Assembly: GCA_904374805.1 (NCBI GenBank)
Contig: CAJFEW010000015.1
Span: forward strand, 1-33,061
Reading direction: 5' to 3'
DNA from: an uncultured Neglectibacter sp.
Lineage (GTDB): Bacteria > Bacillota > Clostridia > Oscillospirales > Acutalibacteraceae
Length of the DNA: 33,061 bases
Shown in pieces: positions 7,326 to 15,852 of this stretch. The translations under genes and the position numbers were made by a program. Numbering within the stretch: position 1 is the stretch's first letter; every line of letters begins with the position of its first letter. The notes beneath the pieces are model-generated. The model was not told the origin of the DNA. It saw only the letters and a program-made list of their open reading frames with translations, and ran no database searches.

Positions 7326-8414
7326 ATGGAACACACCACACAGGTAGCCCCTGAGATTTTGGAGGCCTTTGGGCTGCGGCCCCAGGGCGCGGCCACCGCA
7401 TTGACCAGCGGCCACATCAACGACACCTTCCTGGTGGAGGACGAGGGAAAGTGGATTTTGCAGCGGATCAACCACTTTGTCTTTCCCTCTCCGCAGGACA
7501 TCATGGAAAACATCACCGGCGTCACGGAATTCCTGCGGGCTAAGATCGCCGCCCGGGGCGGAGACCCGGACCGGGGCACCTTGACCATTCGGAAGACAGC
7601 CGGCGGCTCCAGCCTGTTTATAGACAGCACCGGAGAGTTCTGGCGCTGCATGACCTATGTGGACGGGGCCTCTTCCCACGAAACCGTAGAGAGCACCGCC
7701 ATGCTCCGGGAGGCCGGCCGGGCTTTTGGAGAATTTCAAAGCCTGCTGTGCGACTACCCTGCAGACACCCTTCACGAGACCATTGTGGACTTCCACAACA
7801 CCCCTGTGCGTTTCGCTCAGCTGCGGGAAGCCGCAGAAAAAAATGCGGCGGGCCGGCTCTCCCAGGTGGAGGCGGAGATGGCCTTTGCCGCCCAGCGGGA
7901 AGCGGACGGCTCTCTGCTGATGGACCTGCTGCGGGAGGGAAAGCTTCCCCTGCGGGTAACCCACAACGACACCAAAATGAGCAACGTGCTCATGGACAAC
8001 GAGACAGGAAAGGCCGTTTGCGTCATTGACCTGGACACGGTGATGCCGGGGCTGACCGCCTTTGACTTTGGGGATTCCATTCGGGCCGGGGCATCCACCG
8101 CCGCGGAAGATGAGGCGGACCTTTCCAAGGTACACTTTGACTTGGACCTGTTCGCCGCCTATACGGAAGGGTTCCTCTCCGCCGCAGGAGACGCCCTCAC
8201 CCCCCTGGAGCTGCAAACCCTGCCCGACGGGGCCCGTCTCATGACGTTGGAGGTGGGCATTCGCTTTTTGGCGGATTACCTCAATGGGGATGTATACTTC
8301 CGCACAGCCTATCCAGAGCACAACCTGGTGCGGGCCCGCAACCAGTTCCAGCTGGTGCGGGAAATGGAGGAGAAACGGGCCGGCATGGACGCCATTATTC
8401 AGCGATACCTGTAA
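7326..8414 (+). CDS. phosphotransferase family sugar kinase, N-acetylhexosamine 1-kinase (NahK)-like
   Basis: A 362-residue member of the aminoglycoside phosphotransferase/choline kinase fold. The catalytic loop THNDTKMSNVLMD (His213) and the metal-binding VIDLDTVMPGLTAFDFGD (from about residue 233) closely match the NahK subgroup, which phosphorylates N-acetylhexosamines at C1 in host-glycan salvage. The N-terminal SGHINDTFLVED is the nucleotide loop. The ATG at 7326 is the only good start, although its AAAGGA site is rather far (about 15 bases). It follows the pseudo-kinase gene by 83 bp, ends at its own terminator, and precedes a sugar oxidoreductase, so a role in carbohydrate catabolism is likely. 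The exact substrate cannot be set from sequence. Confidence 0.85.
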   Translation: MEHTTQVAPEILEAFGLRPQGAATALTSGHINDTFLVEDEGKWILQRINHFVFPSPQDIMENITGVTEFLRAKIAARGGDPDRGTLTIRKTAGGSSLFIDSTGEFWRCMTYVDGASSHETVESTAMLREAGRAFGEFQSLLCDYPADTLHETIVDFHNTPVRFAQLREAAEKNAAGRLSQVEAEMAFAAQREADGSLLMDLLREGKLPLRVTHNDTKMSNVLMDNETGKAVCVIDLDTVMPGLTAFDFGDSIRAGASTAAEDEADLSKVHFDLDLFAAYTEGFLSAAGDALTPLELQTLPDGARLMTLEVGIRFLADYLNGDVYFRTAYPEHNLVRARNQFQLVREMEEKRAGMDAIIQRYL

Positions 8415-8432
8415 AGGTCCCCCTTTTTCCCC

Positions 8433-8467
8433 AGAGCGCTGCCCTAGAAGGGCCGCGCTCTTTTTTC
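8433..8467 (+). terminator. intrinsic terminator after the NahK-like gene
   Basis: AGAGCG...CGCTCT encloses an inner GCCC-TAGA-AGGGC stem and is followed by six T. It lies 19 bases after the stop codon. Confidence 0.9.
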
Positions 8468-8635
8468 TCTTCCCCCTTTTTTCCTCCCCCTCTCTGGAAA
8501 AGAAAAAACTTTCGTTTTTGTCCCTCCCTCTTGCTTTTTCCCCCCGGTGGTGATAAGCTGTAGAAAGAAGCCGATCTCACAAAAATTTTCGGCTTTTTGG
8601 AAAAAATCCAATCTATTTCCGGGAGGAATTACCCT

Positions 8636-9625
8636 ATGAAAATCGCAGTCATCGGCGCGTGGCATGTGCACACGATGGAGTACTCCACCGCCATTCAGAA
8701 CAACCCCAAGGCAGAGCTCTGCTGCCTGTGGGACGATAACGAAGAGCGGGGCAAGGCCACGGCGGAAAAGCTGGGCGTTCCCTTCCAGCCGGACCTGGAC
8801 GCCATCTGGAACGACCCCACCATTGAGGGCGTTTCTGTGACCACCGCTACCTACCAGCACAAGGAAATCCTTCTGGCGGCTGCCAAAGCCAAGAAGAACA
8901 TCTTCACGGAAAAGGTGCTCACCTTCTCCAACGAGGACGCCCAAGAGGTGGCGCAGGCCATTCGGGAGAGCGGCGTGAAGTTCACCATCTCCTTCCCCCA
9001 CAAGACTTGGCCCACTCTGAAGGCCGCCAAGGCCCTGGTGGACAGCGGCAAGCTGGGCAAGATCACCTACGCCCGGGTGCACAACTACCACAACGGCAGC
9101 GTGGCTCCCATGCCCGACGGCTCCCTGGGCTGGCTGCCTCCCCACTTCTATGACGCAGCCCAGACCGGCGGCGGCGCCATGATGGACTTGGGTGCTCATC
9201 CCATGTACACCCTGCACTGGTTCCTGGGAGAGCCCAAGAGCATTGTCTCCCAGTTTACCGAAGTGACCAACCGGGGCGTGGAAGACAACGCCGTTTCTGT
9301 GATCGAGTTTGAAGGCGGCGCCATCGGCGTTTCCGAGACCGGCTTTGTGACCAACGGCATCTCCTATGTGCTGGAGATGAACGGCACCGAAGGCGGCCTG
9401 ATGGTCCACAACGACATTCTGGAGTACACCTGCGCAGAGACCGACCACAAGCTGGTGCAGATGACCGATCTGCCCGAGAAGAGCACCATGCCCATTGACG
9501 CTTGGATCGACGCTTGCTGCGGCGAGGGCGAAGCTCCCAACGGTGTCGACGACGCTGTGGCCCTGACCAAGTTCATGGCAGGCGCTTACGAGTCCTACAA
9601 CACCGGGAAGAAGTTCGTATTCTAA
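8636..9625 (+). CDS. Gfo/Idh/MocA-family NAD(P)-dependent oxidoreductase
   Basis: A 329-residue oxidoreductase of the glucose-fructose oxidoreductase/inositol dehydrogenase family, which oxidises or reduces sugars and cyclitols. The N-terminal Rossmann strand reads MKIAVIGAWHVHTMEY, so the usual GxGxxG is altered. The family EKP motif appears as EKV at residues 92-94. The C-terminal domain keeps GGGAMMDLGAHPMYTLHWF, with the Asp and His of the active site. The altered motifs may mark a subgroup with unusual substrate or cofactor handling. The start has a strong GGGAGGAAT site, and a perfect terminator follows. Its neighbours (sugar kinase, GH172) suggest a carbohydrate substrate. Confidence 0.9.
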   Translation: MKIAVIGAWHVHTMEYSTAIQNNPKAELCCLWDDNEERGKATAEKLGVPFQPDLDAIWNDPTIEGVSVTTATYQHKEILLAAAKAKKNIFTEKVLTFSNEDAQEVAQAIRESGVKFTISFPHKTWPTLKAAKALVDSGKLGKITYARVHNYHNGSVAPMPDGSLGWLPPHFYDAAQTGGGAMMDLGAHPMYTLHWFLGEPKSIVSQFTEVTNRGVEDNAVSVIEFEGGAIGVSETGFVTNGISYVLEMNGTEGGLMVHNDILEYTCAETDHKLVQMTDLPEKSTMPIDAWIDACCGEGEAPNGVDDAVALTKFMAGAYESYNTGKKFVF

Positions 9626-9643
9626 TCAATTCTAAAGCAGCGA

Positions 9644-9669
9644 GGGACGCCCTAGGGCGTCCCTTTTTT
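9644..9669 (+). terminator. perfect palindromic terminator of the oxidoreductase gene
   Basis: A perfect 20-bp palindrome (GGGACGCCCT and its complement) is followed by six T, 18 bases after the stop codon. Confidence 0.93.
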
Positions 9670-9743
9670 GCACCCCGAAACAGGGCGATTCCAGCCAATG
9701 GGCGAACATACTATCTAAAAGTATTACAACTCTGTCAGATTCA

Positions 9744-9771
9744 TTGACTTTTTCCACAAGATAGGTACAAT
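9744..9771 (+). promoter_or_regulatory. promoter of the following membrane-protein gene
   Basis: TTGACT, a 16-bp spacer and TACAAT lie about 30 bp before the start codon at 9803. Confidence 0.8.
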
Positions 9772-9802
9772 AAAATCAGAGAATCTGAAAGGAGGAGATC
9801 GT

Positions 9803-10666
9803 ATGAAAGCCAGATTTCGCCGGCCCTTGTTTTTTCCCGTGGTACTTCTCTGTTTTCTGCTGTTTTCCTCCCTTCCCGCGCAGGCGGATACCGGCCCTAA
9901 ACCCTCGGTGCAAGTGGAGTTCACCGAGTCTGTGGGGGAGACGTATTACGCTACGCTCCTCTCCCGGGAGAGCTCCACGGGACCCCAATCCGCCTATGAC
10001 CCAGACTATCCGGAGAGCGCCCAGTATCCAGAGGGGCAGAAGGACATTTGGCAGGCCTTTGTGGACTATGAGGACCCGGACGGGTTTTACTTCCTCCAAT
10101 GGTTCTGGGAGTGCACCCAGACGGACCTGCTGGACTGGAACTACTTCCCGCCCCAGGAATTCAAAATCCTGGTGTTTTACCCGGAAACCGGAGAGTACCG
10201 CGCCAGCGGCGTGTATGAGCGGTACGCCTTCGACAGCACCTTCACAGTGGACTTGTCCCAGCCGGGGGAACTGCAGGCAGTACAGGGCTATGACTATCAG
10301 GGGGAGCTGGTCTCCCTGGTGCTGCGGGCCGCCATTACGATTTTGCTCGAACTGGGGATCGCCCTGCTGTTCGGCTACCGAACCGGGCGGCAGCTTCTTC
10401 TGCTGGCCGCCGCAAACCTGGTCACCCAGCTGCTTTTAAACCTGGCGCTGGCAAGGCTTTTCTTTACCCCCTTGCCTCTTTCCGCCTGGTATGTGCTGCT
10501 GGAACTGTTCATCTTCTGCGGTGAAGCCCTCTTGTACAGCTGCCTCTTACAGAAACTTGGGCCTTGCACCCGAAAACCGCACCCTGTGCTCTATGCCCTG
10601 ACAGCCAACGCCGCTTCTTTTTTGGGAGGCCTGGGGCTTGCCGAAATCATCCCCCAGATTTTCTGA
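9803..10666 (+). CDS. signal-peptide membrane protein of unknown function
   Basis: I do not recognise a family with confidence. The 287-residue protein starts at ATG behind GGAGGAG. Residues 1 to about 28 form a signal peptide (MKARFRRPL, then a Leu/Phe-rich core, ending near AQA-DT). Residues 30-165 form an acidic and aromatic extracytoplasmic region with many Tyr, Trp and Pro (for example FLQWFWE and WNYFPPQEF). From about residue 172 to the end there are four hydrophobic helices. The layout of exported domain plus C-terminal helices suggests an envelope sensor or anchor. It has its own promoter and a shared convergent terminator, so it is monocistronic. Confidence 0.75.
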   Translation: MKARFRRPLFFPVVLLCFLLFSSLPAQADTGPKPSVQVEFTESVGETYYATLLSRESSTGPQSAYDPDYPESAQYPEGQKDIWQAFVDYEDPDGFYFLQWFWECTQTDLLDWNYFPPQEFKILVFYPETGEYRASGVYERYAFDSTFTVDLSQPGELQAVQGYDYQGELVSLVLRAAITILLELGIALLFGYRTGRQLLLLAAANLVTQLLLNLALARLFFTPLPLSAWYVLLELFIFCGEALLYSCLLQKLGPCTRKPHPVLYALTANAASFLGGLGLAEIIPQIF

Positions 10667-10857
10667 CCCTCCATGGGTTTCCTCCCACCGGCCCCACGGC
10701 TTTCTCCGAGGGGATAGAGGAAAAACCACCACACCCCCGCAAGGCCGTGTGCCAGCTGGTAATCCCCTGCAGGGGACAGACCCGAAACTTTGCCGAGGGT
10801 TCCCAGGGGCAGGGTTCACAGTTCGCGCTGGAAATTTCTCCCCTTCTTACAGCATGC

Positions 10858-10891
10858 AAAAAGGGCTGCTGCGGCTTGGCAGCGGCCCTTT
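10858..10891. terminator. bidirectional terminator between converging genes
   Basis: AAAGGGC and GCTGC pair with GCAGC and GCCCTTT across a short loop. The 3' T run on the plus strand and the A run at 5' allow it to serve both the plus-strand membrane protein and the minus-strand GH172 gene. The 190 bp to its left (10667-10857) hold no gene that I can support. Confidence 0.75.
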
Positions 10892-10910
10892 CTCGTTTGG
10901 TGGCAGGACT

Positions 10911-11993
10911 TTAGATAATCTCCAAGAAATCCCGGTCCGGCAGGGCGGGGAAAGAAGCTGTGGGCAGGGTCTGGTACCAAAACGCCACCGAGGCGATGTC
11001 ATCCTGCAGGGGCAGGTAGCGGCCTCCATCCCGCCAGCCCAAAGCTTGGATGGTCACCCGCAGGCTTTCCTCAAAGCGGATGGGGTCGGCGATATGGAAC
11101 CGATAGGCGCCAAAGCGCTTTTGGCTTTGGTAGAGGCCGTCCTGGGTCACAGGGTAGAACCCGCCGTAGGGGGTGGAGAACTCCACGTAGCGGCTGTGGG
11201 TGAGGGGATCTTCAAAATTGTAGGAGCCACAGAAATAATCCTCTGTACCTGTGCCGCAGATGCTGGGGGATTCCTGATCCCCATCCAGGTAGAATTTGAT
11301 CTCTCCTTCGCCCCACCAGCCGTTGTTGTGCACGCCCCAGGCCAGGTAGGTACCCACGTAGTGTCCCTTGCCCTGCACTCCGTCCAGGATGGTGTACACT
11401 TCTTTGTAAGGCAGGGGGTTCACCCGGCGGAACTGGGCGTGGAAGTAGGCTGCATCTTCGGGCACCTCTCCCAACGTGTAATCAATCTGGTAGTAGTATA
11501 CCACCTCTTCCTCCCCGCGGTTCTCCAGGGTGATCCGGCACTGCTGGCGGAAGGGCATGGTCCAATAGCAGTTGAAGGCGCTGCCTGGGTTGACGCACAC
11601 CGCCAAAGAGGAGATCTGGTGATACTCCTGCCAGCCGCAGCAGAAGAAATCTCCCACCGGACACTCTACAGAGGGGGCTTCCTGGCCGTCCCAGTACATG
11701 CGCAGGATGGTGTCCCGCCACTTCCCTGTGGGAGTCATCCAAATGTGCTGAATGGCCCCCGACCCCTGTATGTTGGCGATCTCAAAAGTTTCCCCCGGCG
11801 CCACCCGAATGTAGGGATTTACTTTCCAGCCCTTGCCCAGATCCCGGGCGGCCCACTTGGCGGAGCCGTCCTCCAGCTCGCACAGGGCGCCGCCGCCCTT
11901 GGCTCCGGTGAAATTCTCTGGGCTGATGGAACGGGAAACACTCCCCGAAAGGAGGTACAGGTTTCCCATGTGATTGGTCATTCCGTGATACAT
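10911..11993 (-). CDS. DUF2961/GH172-family glycoside hydrolase
   Basis: A 360-residue protein of the DUF2961 family, now GH172, whose characterised members act on fructofuranose or arabinofuranose linkages. Recognisable segments are SISPENFTGAKGGG near the N-terminus, KVNPYIRVAPGETFEIANIQGSG, IQHIWMT, RMYWDGQEAPSVECPVGDFFC, GWWGEGEIKFYLDGD, ICGTGTEDYFCGSY and FGAYRFHIADPI. The acidic GEGE and GTGTEDYF motifs form the active-site core in this family. No signal peptide is seen, so the enzyme is probably cytoplasmic. The ATG at 11993 is preferred over a TTG at 12002, which lies too close to the AAAGGGAG site. It has its own promoter and is monocistronic. Confidence 0.93.
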   Translation of the reverse strand: MYHGMTNHMGNLYLLSGSVSRSISPENFTGAKGGGALCELEDGSAKWAARDLGKGWKVNPYIRVAPGETFEIANIQGSGAIQHIWMTPTGKWRDTILRMYWDGQEAPSVECPVGDFFCCGWQEYHQISSLAVCVNPGSAFNCYWTMPFRQQCRITLENRGEEEVVYYYQIDYTLGEVPEDAAYFHAQFRRVNPLPYKEVYTILDGVQGKGHYVGTYLAWGVHNNGWWGEGEIKFYLDGDQESPSICGTGTEDYFCGSYNFEDPLTHSRYVEFSTPYGGFYPVTQDGLYQSQKRFGAYRFHIADPIRFEESLRVTIQALGWRDGGRYLPLQDDIASVAFWYQTLPTASFPALPDRDFLEII

Positions 11994-12046
11994 ACAAATC
12001 AACTCTCCCTTTGCTCCCGGCCTGACAGCCTGGAAGATTCACCCGT

Positions 12047-12075
12047 ATTATAAGAGAGCTCTCGAGAATTTTCAA
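12047..12075 (-). promoter_or_regulatory. promoter of the GH172 gene with palindromic spacer
   Basis: On the minus strand TTGAAA, a 17-bp spacer and a perfect TATAAT. The spacer contains GAGAGCTCTC and TCTCGAGA, overlapping palindromes that could bind a dimeric repressor. Confidence 0.78.
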
Positions 12076-12146
12076 GCACTTTTCACATTTTCTCACCTGG
12101 TGCTGGAGAAAACCTGCACAGCGCGCCCACGTGTCTCCCTCCACAT

Positions 12147-12287
12147 AGGCACTTCGTGTGCCGAAACCCGGGAAAAAGGATCTTTCTTTTACGAAAGAAA
12201 GATCCTTCCTCAAGCAAAGGCGCTTCATGTGCCGAAACCAGGGAAAAGTTCTTTCTTTCCAGAAAGAATGAACGGTTCTCCAAGCAA
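12147..12287. repeat. tandem duplication of a ~70-bp hairpin unit
   Basis: Two adjoining copies (12147-12217 and 12218-12287) share AGGCRCTTCRTGTGCCGAAACC, then GGGAAAA, a hairpin, and a closing CAAGCAA. The hairpin in copy 1 is a perfect 12-bp stem (GGATCTTTCTTT/AAAGAAAGATCC, 12178-12205). Copy 2 has TTCTTTCT/AGAAAGAA. A third, degenerate start lies at 12288 with its own GCTGCAT/ATGCAGC hairpin. The array separates the ileS terminator from the GH172 promoter. No coding potential is credible. It may be a REP-like intergenic element. Confidence 0.8.
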
Positions 12288-12349
12288 AAGCGCACGCTGC
12301 ATCGCAATGCAGCAAAAAAGCTCTTTGCCTCTTCAAAAAAGAAACCCAC

Positions 12350-12380
12350 AAAGAAAGGGCTGCCTCTAAGGGCAGCCCTC
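12350..12380 (-). terminator. terminator of ileS
   Basis: AGGGCTGCC and GGCAGCCCT form a perfect 9-bp stem. On the minus strand it is followed by the T-rich TTCTTTG. It lies about 40 bp beyond the ileS stop codon. Confidence 0.85.
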
Positions 12381-12419
12381 GCTCTTTCTAGCTGTACTCT
12401 GTCGGACTGTTCCGGTGGC

Positions 12420-15400
12420 TTACACCCGCTTCACACCGAAGGAAGTCTGCTCCCCGTTTACATCCCACTGGGCGGTGTAGCCGTCCAGGGCATCCAGGTG
12501 GAGGGCGTCTCCCAATACATCCGAGAGAATGGAACCTTGATTCTTTTCCAGCACCTGGGCAATTTTCTCGCTGCCCTGCTGGTACACCACAATGTGGTCG
12601 GTCACGTTAAAGCCCGCGTCCTTACGCATGGATTGCAGCTTGCTGACAATCTCCCGCACAAAGCCCTCTTCGATCAGGGCGTCGTTGAGGGTGGTGTCCA
12701 GCACCACGGTGAGGCCCCGGTCTGCCAGAGAGGTGTAGCCCTCCTTCTGGGCGGTCTCGATCAGCAGCTCCTCGGCGGTGAGCTCCACTTCCCCATCGGG
12801 CAGGGACAGCTTCAGCAGGCCGGTGGCGTCCAGCTCTTTCTTGGCGGCAGAGCCGTCCAGCTCCTGGAGGGCCTGGCGCACAGCGCCCAGGCGCTTGCCC
12901 AGTTTTTTGCCCAGCAGCTTCAGCTGGGGCTTAAAGGTGTAATCGGTAAACTGGGACATATCCTCCAAGAAATGGAGTTCTTTCACATTCAGCTCTTCCT
13001 GGATGATGGCCTGGTACAGGCCGCTCAGGTCTGCGTTGGCGTTGGTGTACAGGGCCTGGAGAGGCTGGCGGTTTTTCCGGCCGCACAGATTCCGGGCAGC
13101 CCGGCCCAGCGTGACGATGCGCAGCACTTCGTCCATGTGGGCCTCCAGCTGCTTGTCCACACGGCTCTCCTCATAGGCAGGGTACCGGCACAGGTGGACG
13201 CTCTCGGGAGCGGACGGGTTCACAGAGCACACCAAGTTCTGGTAGATCTCCTCGCTGATAAACGGCACCATAGGCGCAGCCATTTGGGCTGTGGTCACCA
13301 AAGCGGTGTACAGGGTCATAAAGGCAGCGGTCTTATCCTCCGTCTCCCCCTGCACCCAGAACCGAGCCCGGCTGCGGCGCACGTACCAGTTGCTCATCTC
13401 ATCCACAAAATCCTGGAGAGCCCGGGCGGCTTCCGGCACTTTATAGGCGGAGAGGTTGTCGTCCACTGTCTTAACGGCGGTGTTCAGCCGAGAGAGCAGC
13501 CACTTGTCCATGACGGTCAAGGCGCACTCCGCCAGCTGATAACGGGTGGGGTCAAAGCCCTCCCCAATATTGGCGTACATCACATAGAAGGCATAGGTGT
13601 TCCACAGGGTGGAGAAGAACTTCTTCTGGCCCTCAATGACCGCCTTCTCATGGAACCGGCTGGGCAGCCAGGGAGCAGAGTTGGTGTAGAAGTACCACCG
13701 CAGGGGATCGGCCCCAAACTTTTGCAGGGCCTCCATGGGATCCACGGCGTTGCCCTTGGATTTGCTCATTTTCTGGCCGTTTTCATCCTGCACCAAGCCC
13801 TGAACCAGCACGTTCTTAAAGGGGGCCTTGTTGAAGAGCAGAGTGGAGATGGCCAGCAGGGAATAGAACCAGCCTCGGGTTTGGTCCACCGCTTCGGAGA
13901 TAAAGTCTGCGGGGAACTGACTCTCGAAGAGGTCCTTGTTTTCAAAGGGATAGTGATGCTGGGCGAAGGGCATGGAGCCGGAGTCAAACCAGCAGTCGAT
14001 CACCTCGGGCACCCGGTGCATCTCCCCGCCGCAGTGGGGACAGGGGATGGTGACCTGGTCCACGTAGGGCCGGTGCAGCTCAATGTTATCCGGGCAGTTG
14101 GAGGACAGTTCTTTCAGCTCCTGAATGCTGCCCACAGCGTGCCGGTGGCCGCAGGAACACTCCCAAATGTTCAAAGGCGTGCCCCAGTAGCGGTTCCGGC
14201 TGACGGCCCAATCCTGGACGTTTTCCAGCCAGTCCCCGAAGCGGCCCTTGCCAATGCTCTCCGGGAACCATTTCACCATATTGTTGTTGGCAATGAGCTG
14301 CTCCTTCACGTCGGTCATCTTGATGTACCAGGACTCCCGGGCGTAGTAGATCAAGGGCGTATCGCAGCGCCAGCAGAAGGGATAGCTGTGCTCGAACTTG
14401 GGCGCGGCAAACAACAGGCCCCGCTCCTCCAAGTCCTTTAAGATTTCCTTGTCGGCGTCTTTGCAGAAGACTCCGGGCCACTTGGTCTCAGGGGTCATCT
14501 GGCCCTTGCCGTCCACCAGCTGCACCAGGGGCAGGCCGTACTTGCGGCCCACCTTGGCGTCGTCTTCACCAAAGGCAGGGGCAATGTGCACCACGCCGGT
14601 ACCGTCGGTCAAGGTGACATAGTCGTCGCACACCACATACCAGCACTTCTCCTTGGGGCTGACAAAGTCAAACAGAGGCTCGTACTCCTTGCCCTCTAAA
14701 TCGGCGCCCTTGTAGGTCTCCAGAACGGTGTACTCACCCTCGCCCAGAACGGTGTCACACAGGGCGGCAGCCAGGTAGTAGGTCTCCCCCTTGCTCTCTA
14801 CCTTCACGTAGTCCTCGGCGGCGTTGACACACAAGGCCACATTGGAGGGCAGGGTCCAGGGGGTGGTGGTCCAGGCAAGGATGAACGCGTCCTCTCCCTT
14901 TACCTGGAACTTGGCAATGGCGGAGCGCTCCTTCACGTCCTTGTAGCCCTGGGCCACTTCGTGGGAGGACAAAGGCGTGCCGCAGCGGGGGCAGTAGGGC
15001 ACAATCTTAAAGCCCTTGTACAGCAGGCCCTTGTCCCAAATCTGCTTGAGGGCCCACCACTCGCTCTCAATAAAGTTGTTGTCGTAGGTGACATAGGGGT
15101 GTTCCATGTCGGCCCAGAAGCCCACGTCCTTGGAGAAATCCTCCCACAGGCCCTTGTACTTCCACACGCTCTCCTTGCACTTTTCAATGAAGGGGGCAAT
15201 GCCGTAGGCCTCGATCTGGTCCTTGCCGTTGATGTGCAGCAGCTTTTCCACTTCCAGCTCCACAGGGAGGCCATGGGTGTCCCAGCCGGCCTTGCGGGGC
15301 ACCATCTCCCCCTTCATGGTGTGGAACCGGGGGAACAGGTCCTTAAAGGCCCGGGTCTGCAAGTGGCCAATATGGGGTTTGCCATTGGCGGTGGGAGGGC

Positions 15401-15542
15401 CGTCGTAAAAGACGTAGGCCTTATCTCCCTGACGCTCCTCCATGCTCTTTTCAAAGATGTGGTTCTCTTCCCAGAACTTTTCTGTCTCCTGCTCCCGCTC
15501 CACAAAATTCAGATTTGTGGAGACTTCCTTGTACATACTCAT
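12420..15542 (-). CDS. ileS: isoleucyl-tRNA synthetase, long (IleRS2-like) form
   Basis: A class I aminoacyl-tRNA synthetase that charges tRNA-Ile. The HIGH motif is PHIGH at residues 56-60, after FYDGPPTANGKP. The KMSKS loop (QKMSKSKGNAVDP) lies near residue 591. A CP1 editing domain (AWTTTPWTLPSN) and a zinc-ribbon-like CPHCGGE lie between them. At 1040 residues it is longer than the usual bacterial enzyme of about 920, which matches the eukaryote-like IleRS2 group. Members of that group are often less sensitive to mupirocin. This class call rests on length and on the KFGADPLRWYFYTNSAPW segment. The ATG at 15542 is set by AAAGGA eight bases upstream. It is controlled by a T-box leader. Confidence 0.97.
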   Translation of the reverse strand: MSMYKEVSTNLNFVEREQETEKFWEENHIFEKSMEERQGDKAYVFYDGPPTANGKPHIGHLQTRAFKDLFPRFHTMKGEMVPRKAGWDTHGLPVELEVEKLLHINGKDQIEAYGIAPFIEKCKESVWKYKGLWEDFSKDVGFWADMEHPYVTYDNNFIESEWWALKQIWDKGLLYKGFKIVPYCPRCGTPLSSHEVAQGYKDVKERSAIAKFQVKGEDAFILAWTTTPWTLPSNVALCVNAAEDYVKVESKGETYYLAAALCDTVLGEGEYTVLETYKGADLEGKEYEPLFDFVSPKEKCWYVVCDDYVTLTDGTGVVHIAPAFGEDDAKVGRKYGLPLVQLVDGKGQMTPETKWPGVFCKDADKEILKDLEERGLLFAAPKFEHSYPFCWRCDTPLIYYARESWYIKMTDVKEQLIANNNMVKWFPESIGKGRFGDWLENVQDWAVSRNRYWGTPLNIWECSCGHRHAVGSIQELKELSSNCPDNIELHRPYVDQVTIPCPHCGGEMHRVPEVIDCWFDSGSMPFAQHHYPFENKDLFESQFPADFISEAVDQTRGWFYSLLAISTLLFNKAPFKNVLVQGLVQDENGQKMSKSKGNAVDPMEALQKFGADPLRWYFYTNSAPWLPSRFHEKAVIEGQKKFFSTLWNTYAFYVMYANIGEGFDPTRYQLAECALTVMDKWLLSRLNTAVKTVDDNLSAYKVPEAARALQDFVDEMSNWYVRRSRARFWVQGETEDKTAAFMTLYTALVTTAQMAAPMVPFISEEIYQNLVCSVNPSAPESVHLCRYPAYEESRVDKQLEAHMDEVLRIVTLGRAARNLCGRKNRQPLQALYTNANADLSGLYQAIIQEELNVKELHFLEDMSQFTDYTFKPQLKLLGKKLGKRLGAVRQALQELDGSAAKKELDATGLLKLSLPDGEVELTAEELLIETAQKEGYTSLADRGLTVVLDTTLNDALIEEGFVREIVSKLQSMRKDAGFNVTDHIVVYQQGSEKIAQVLEKNQGSILSDVLGDALHLDALDGYTAQWDVNGEQTSFGVKRV

Positions 15543-15590
15543 GGCAGCCATCCTTTCTCTGGTCTGTGCGCACCGGAATTGCCTCAAAAA

Positions 15591-15846
15591 ACAAAAAAGC
15601 CCCATCCCGCGCAAACGGGACGAAGGCTTGGCTTCGCTGATTACCACCCATTCCGGCATATCCAACAATACGCGCCCCGGTAACGGCGGGGAGCCGGCTG
15701 TACCTACTGGGGAATTCCCTTTGGGTTCGCGGCTCAGGAGGGATGCGGCACACATTCCTTCACACCAGCTCCCACCAACCGCTGGCTCTCTGCAGCAAGG
15801 GACGCGTCCGCCTGTCTCCGTCACAGCCTTTTCGCTCTACTTATCG
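15591..15846 (-). promoter_or_regulatory. T-box leader of ileS (specifier ATC)
   Basis: On the minus strand the transcript begins with the stem I elements AGTAGAGCG and GAGAGCCAGCGG...GGTGGGAGCTGG, followed by the specifier region. The triplet ATC (plus coordinates 15742-15744), ahead of CCTCCTGAG, would pair with tRNA-Ile. The T-box proper is TGGGTGGTAATCAGCG near 15640-15655, whose TGGT fits the ACCA tRNA end. The competing terminator AGCC...CCCG-TTTGCG-CGGG...GGGCT with a T run lies at 15593-15628. Uncharged tRNA-Ile would stabilise the antiterminator and turn ileS on. The leader ends about 50 bp before the ileS start. Confidence 0.92.
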
Positions 15847-15852
15847 GGAAAT

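Noticed and set aside
10667-10857. Possible repeat copy of the 2205-2330 GC-rich region
   Set aside because: Shared AAAGTTTC and G/C blocks are short and could not be aligned over length; left as ordinary intergenic sequence.
12147-12287. CRISPR-like array
   Set aside because: Only two to three adjoining units with no unique spacers between short repeats; it is a tandem duplication.
12156-14441. 761-codon open frame on the plus strand across ileS
   Set aside because: It is antisense to a clear ileS gene, has low-complexity composition typical of GC-rich mirror frames, and no ribosome binding site or domain.
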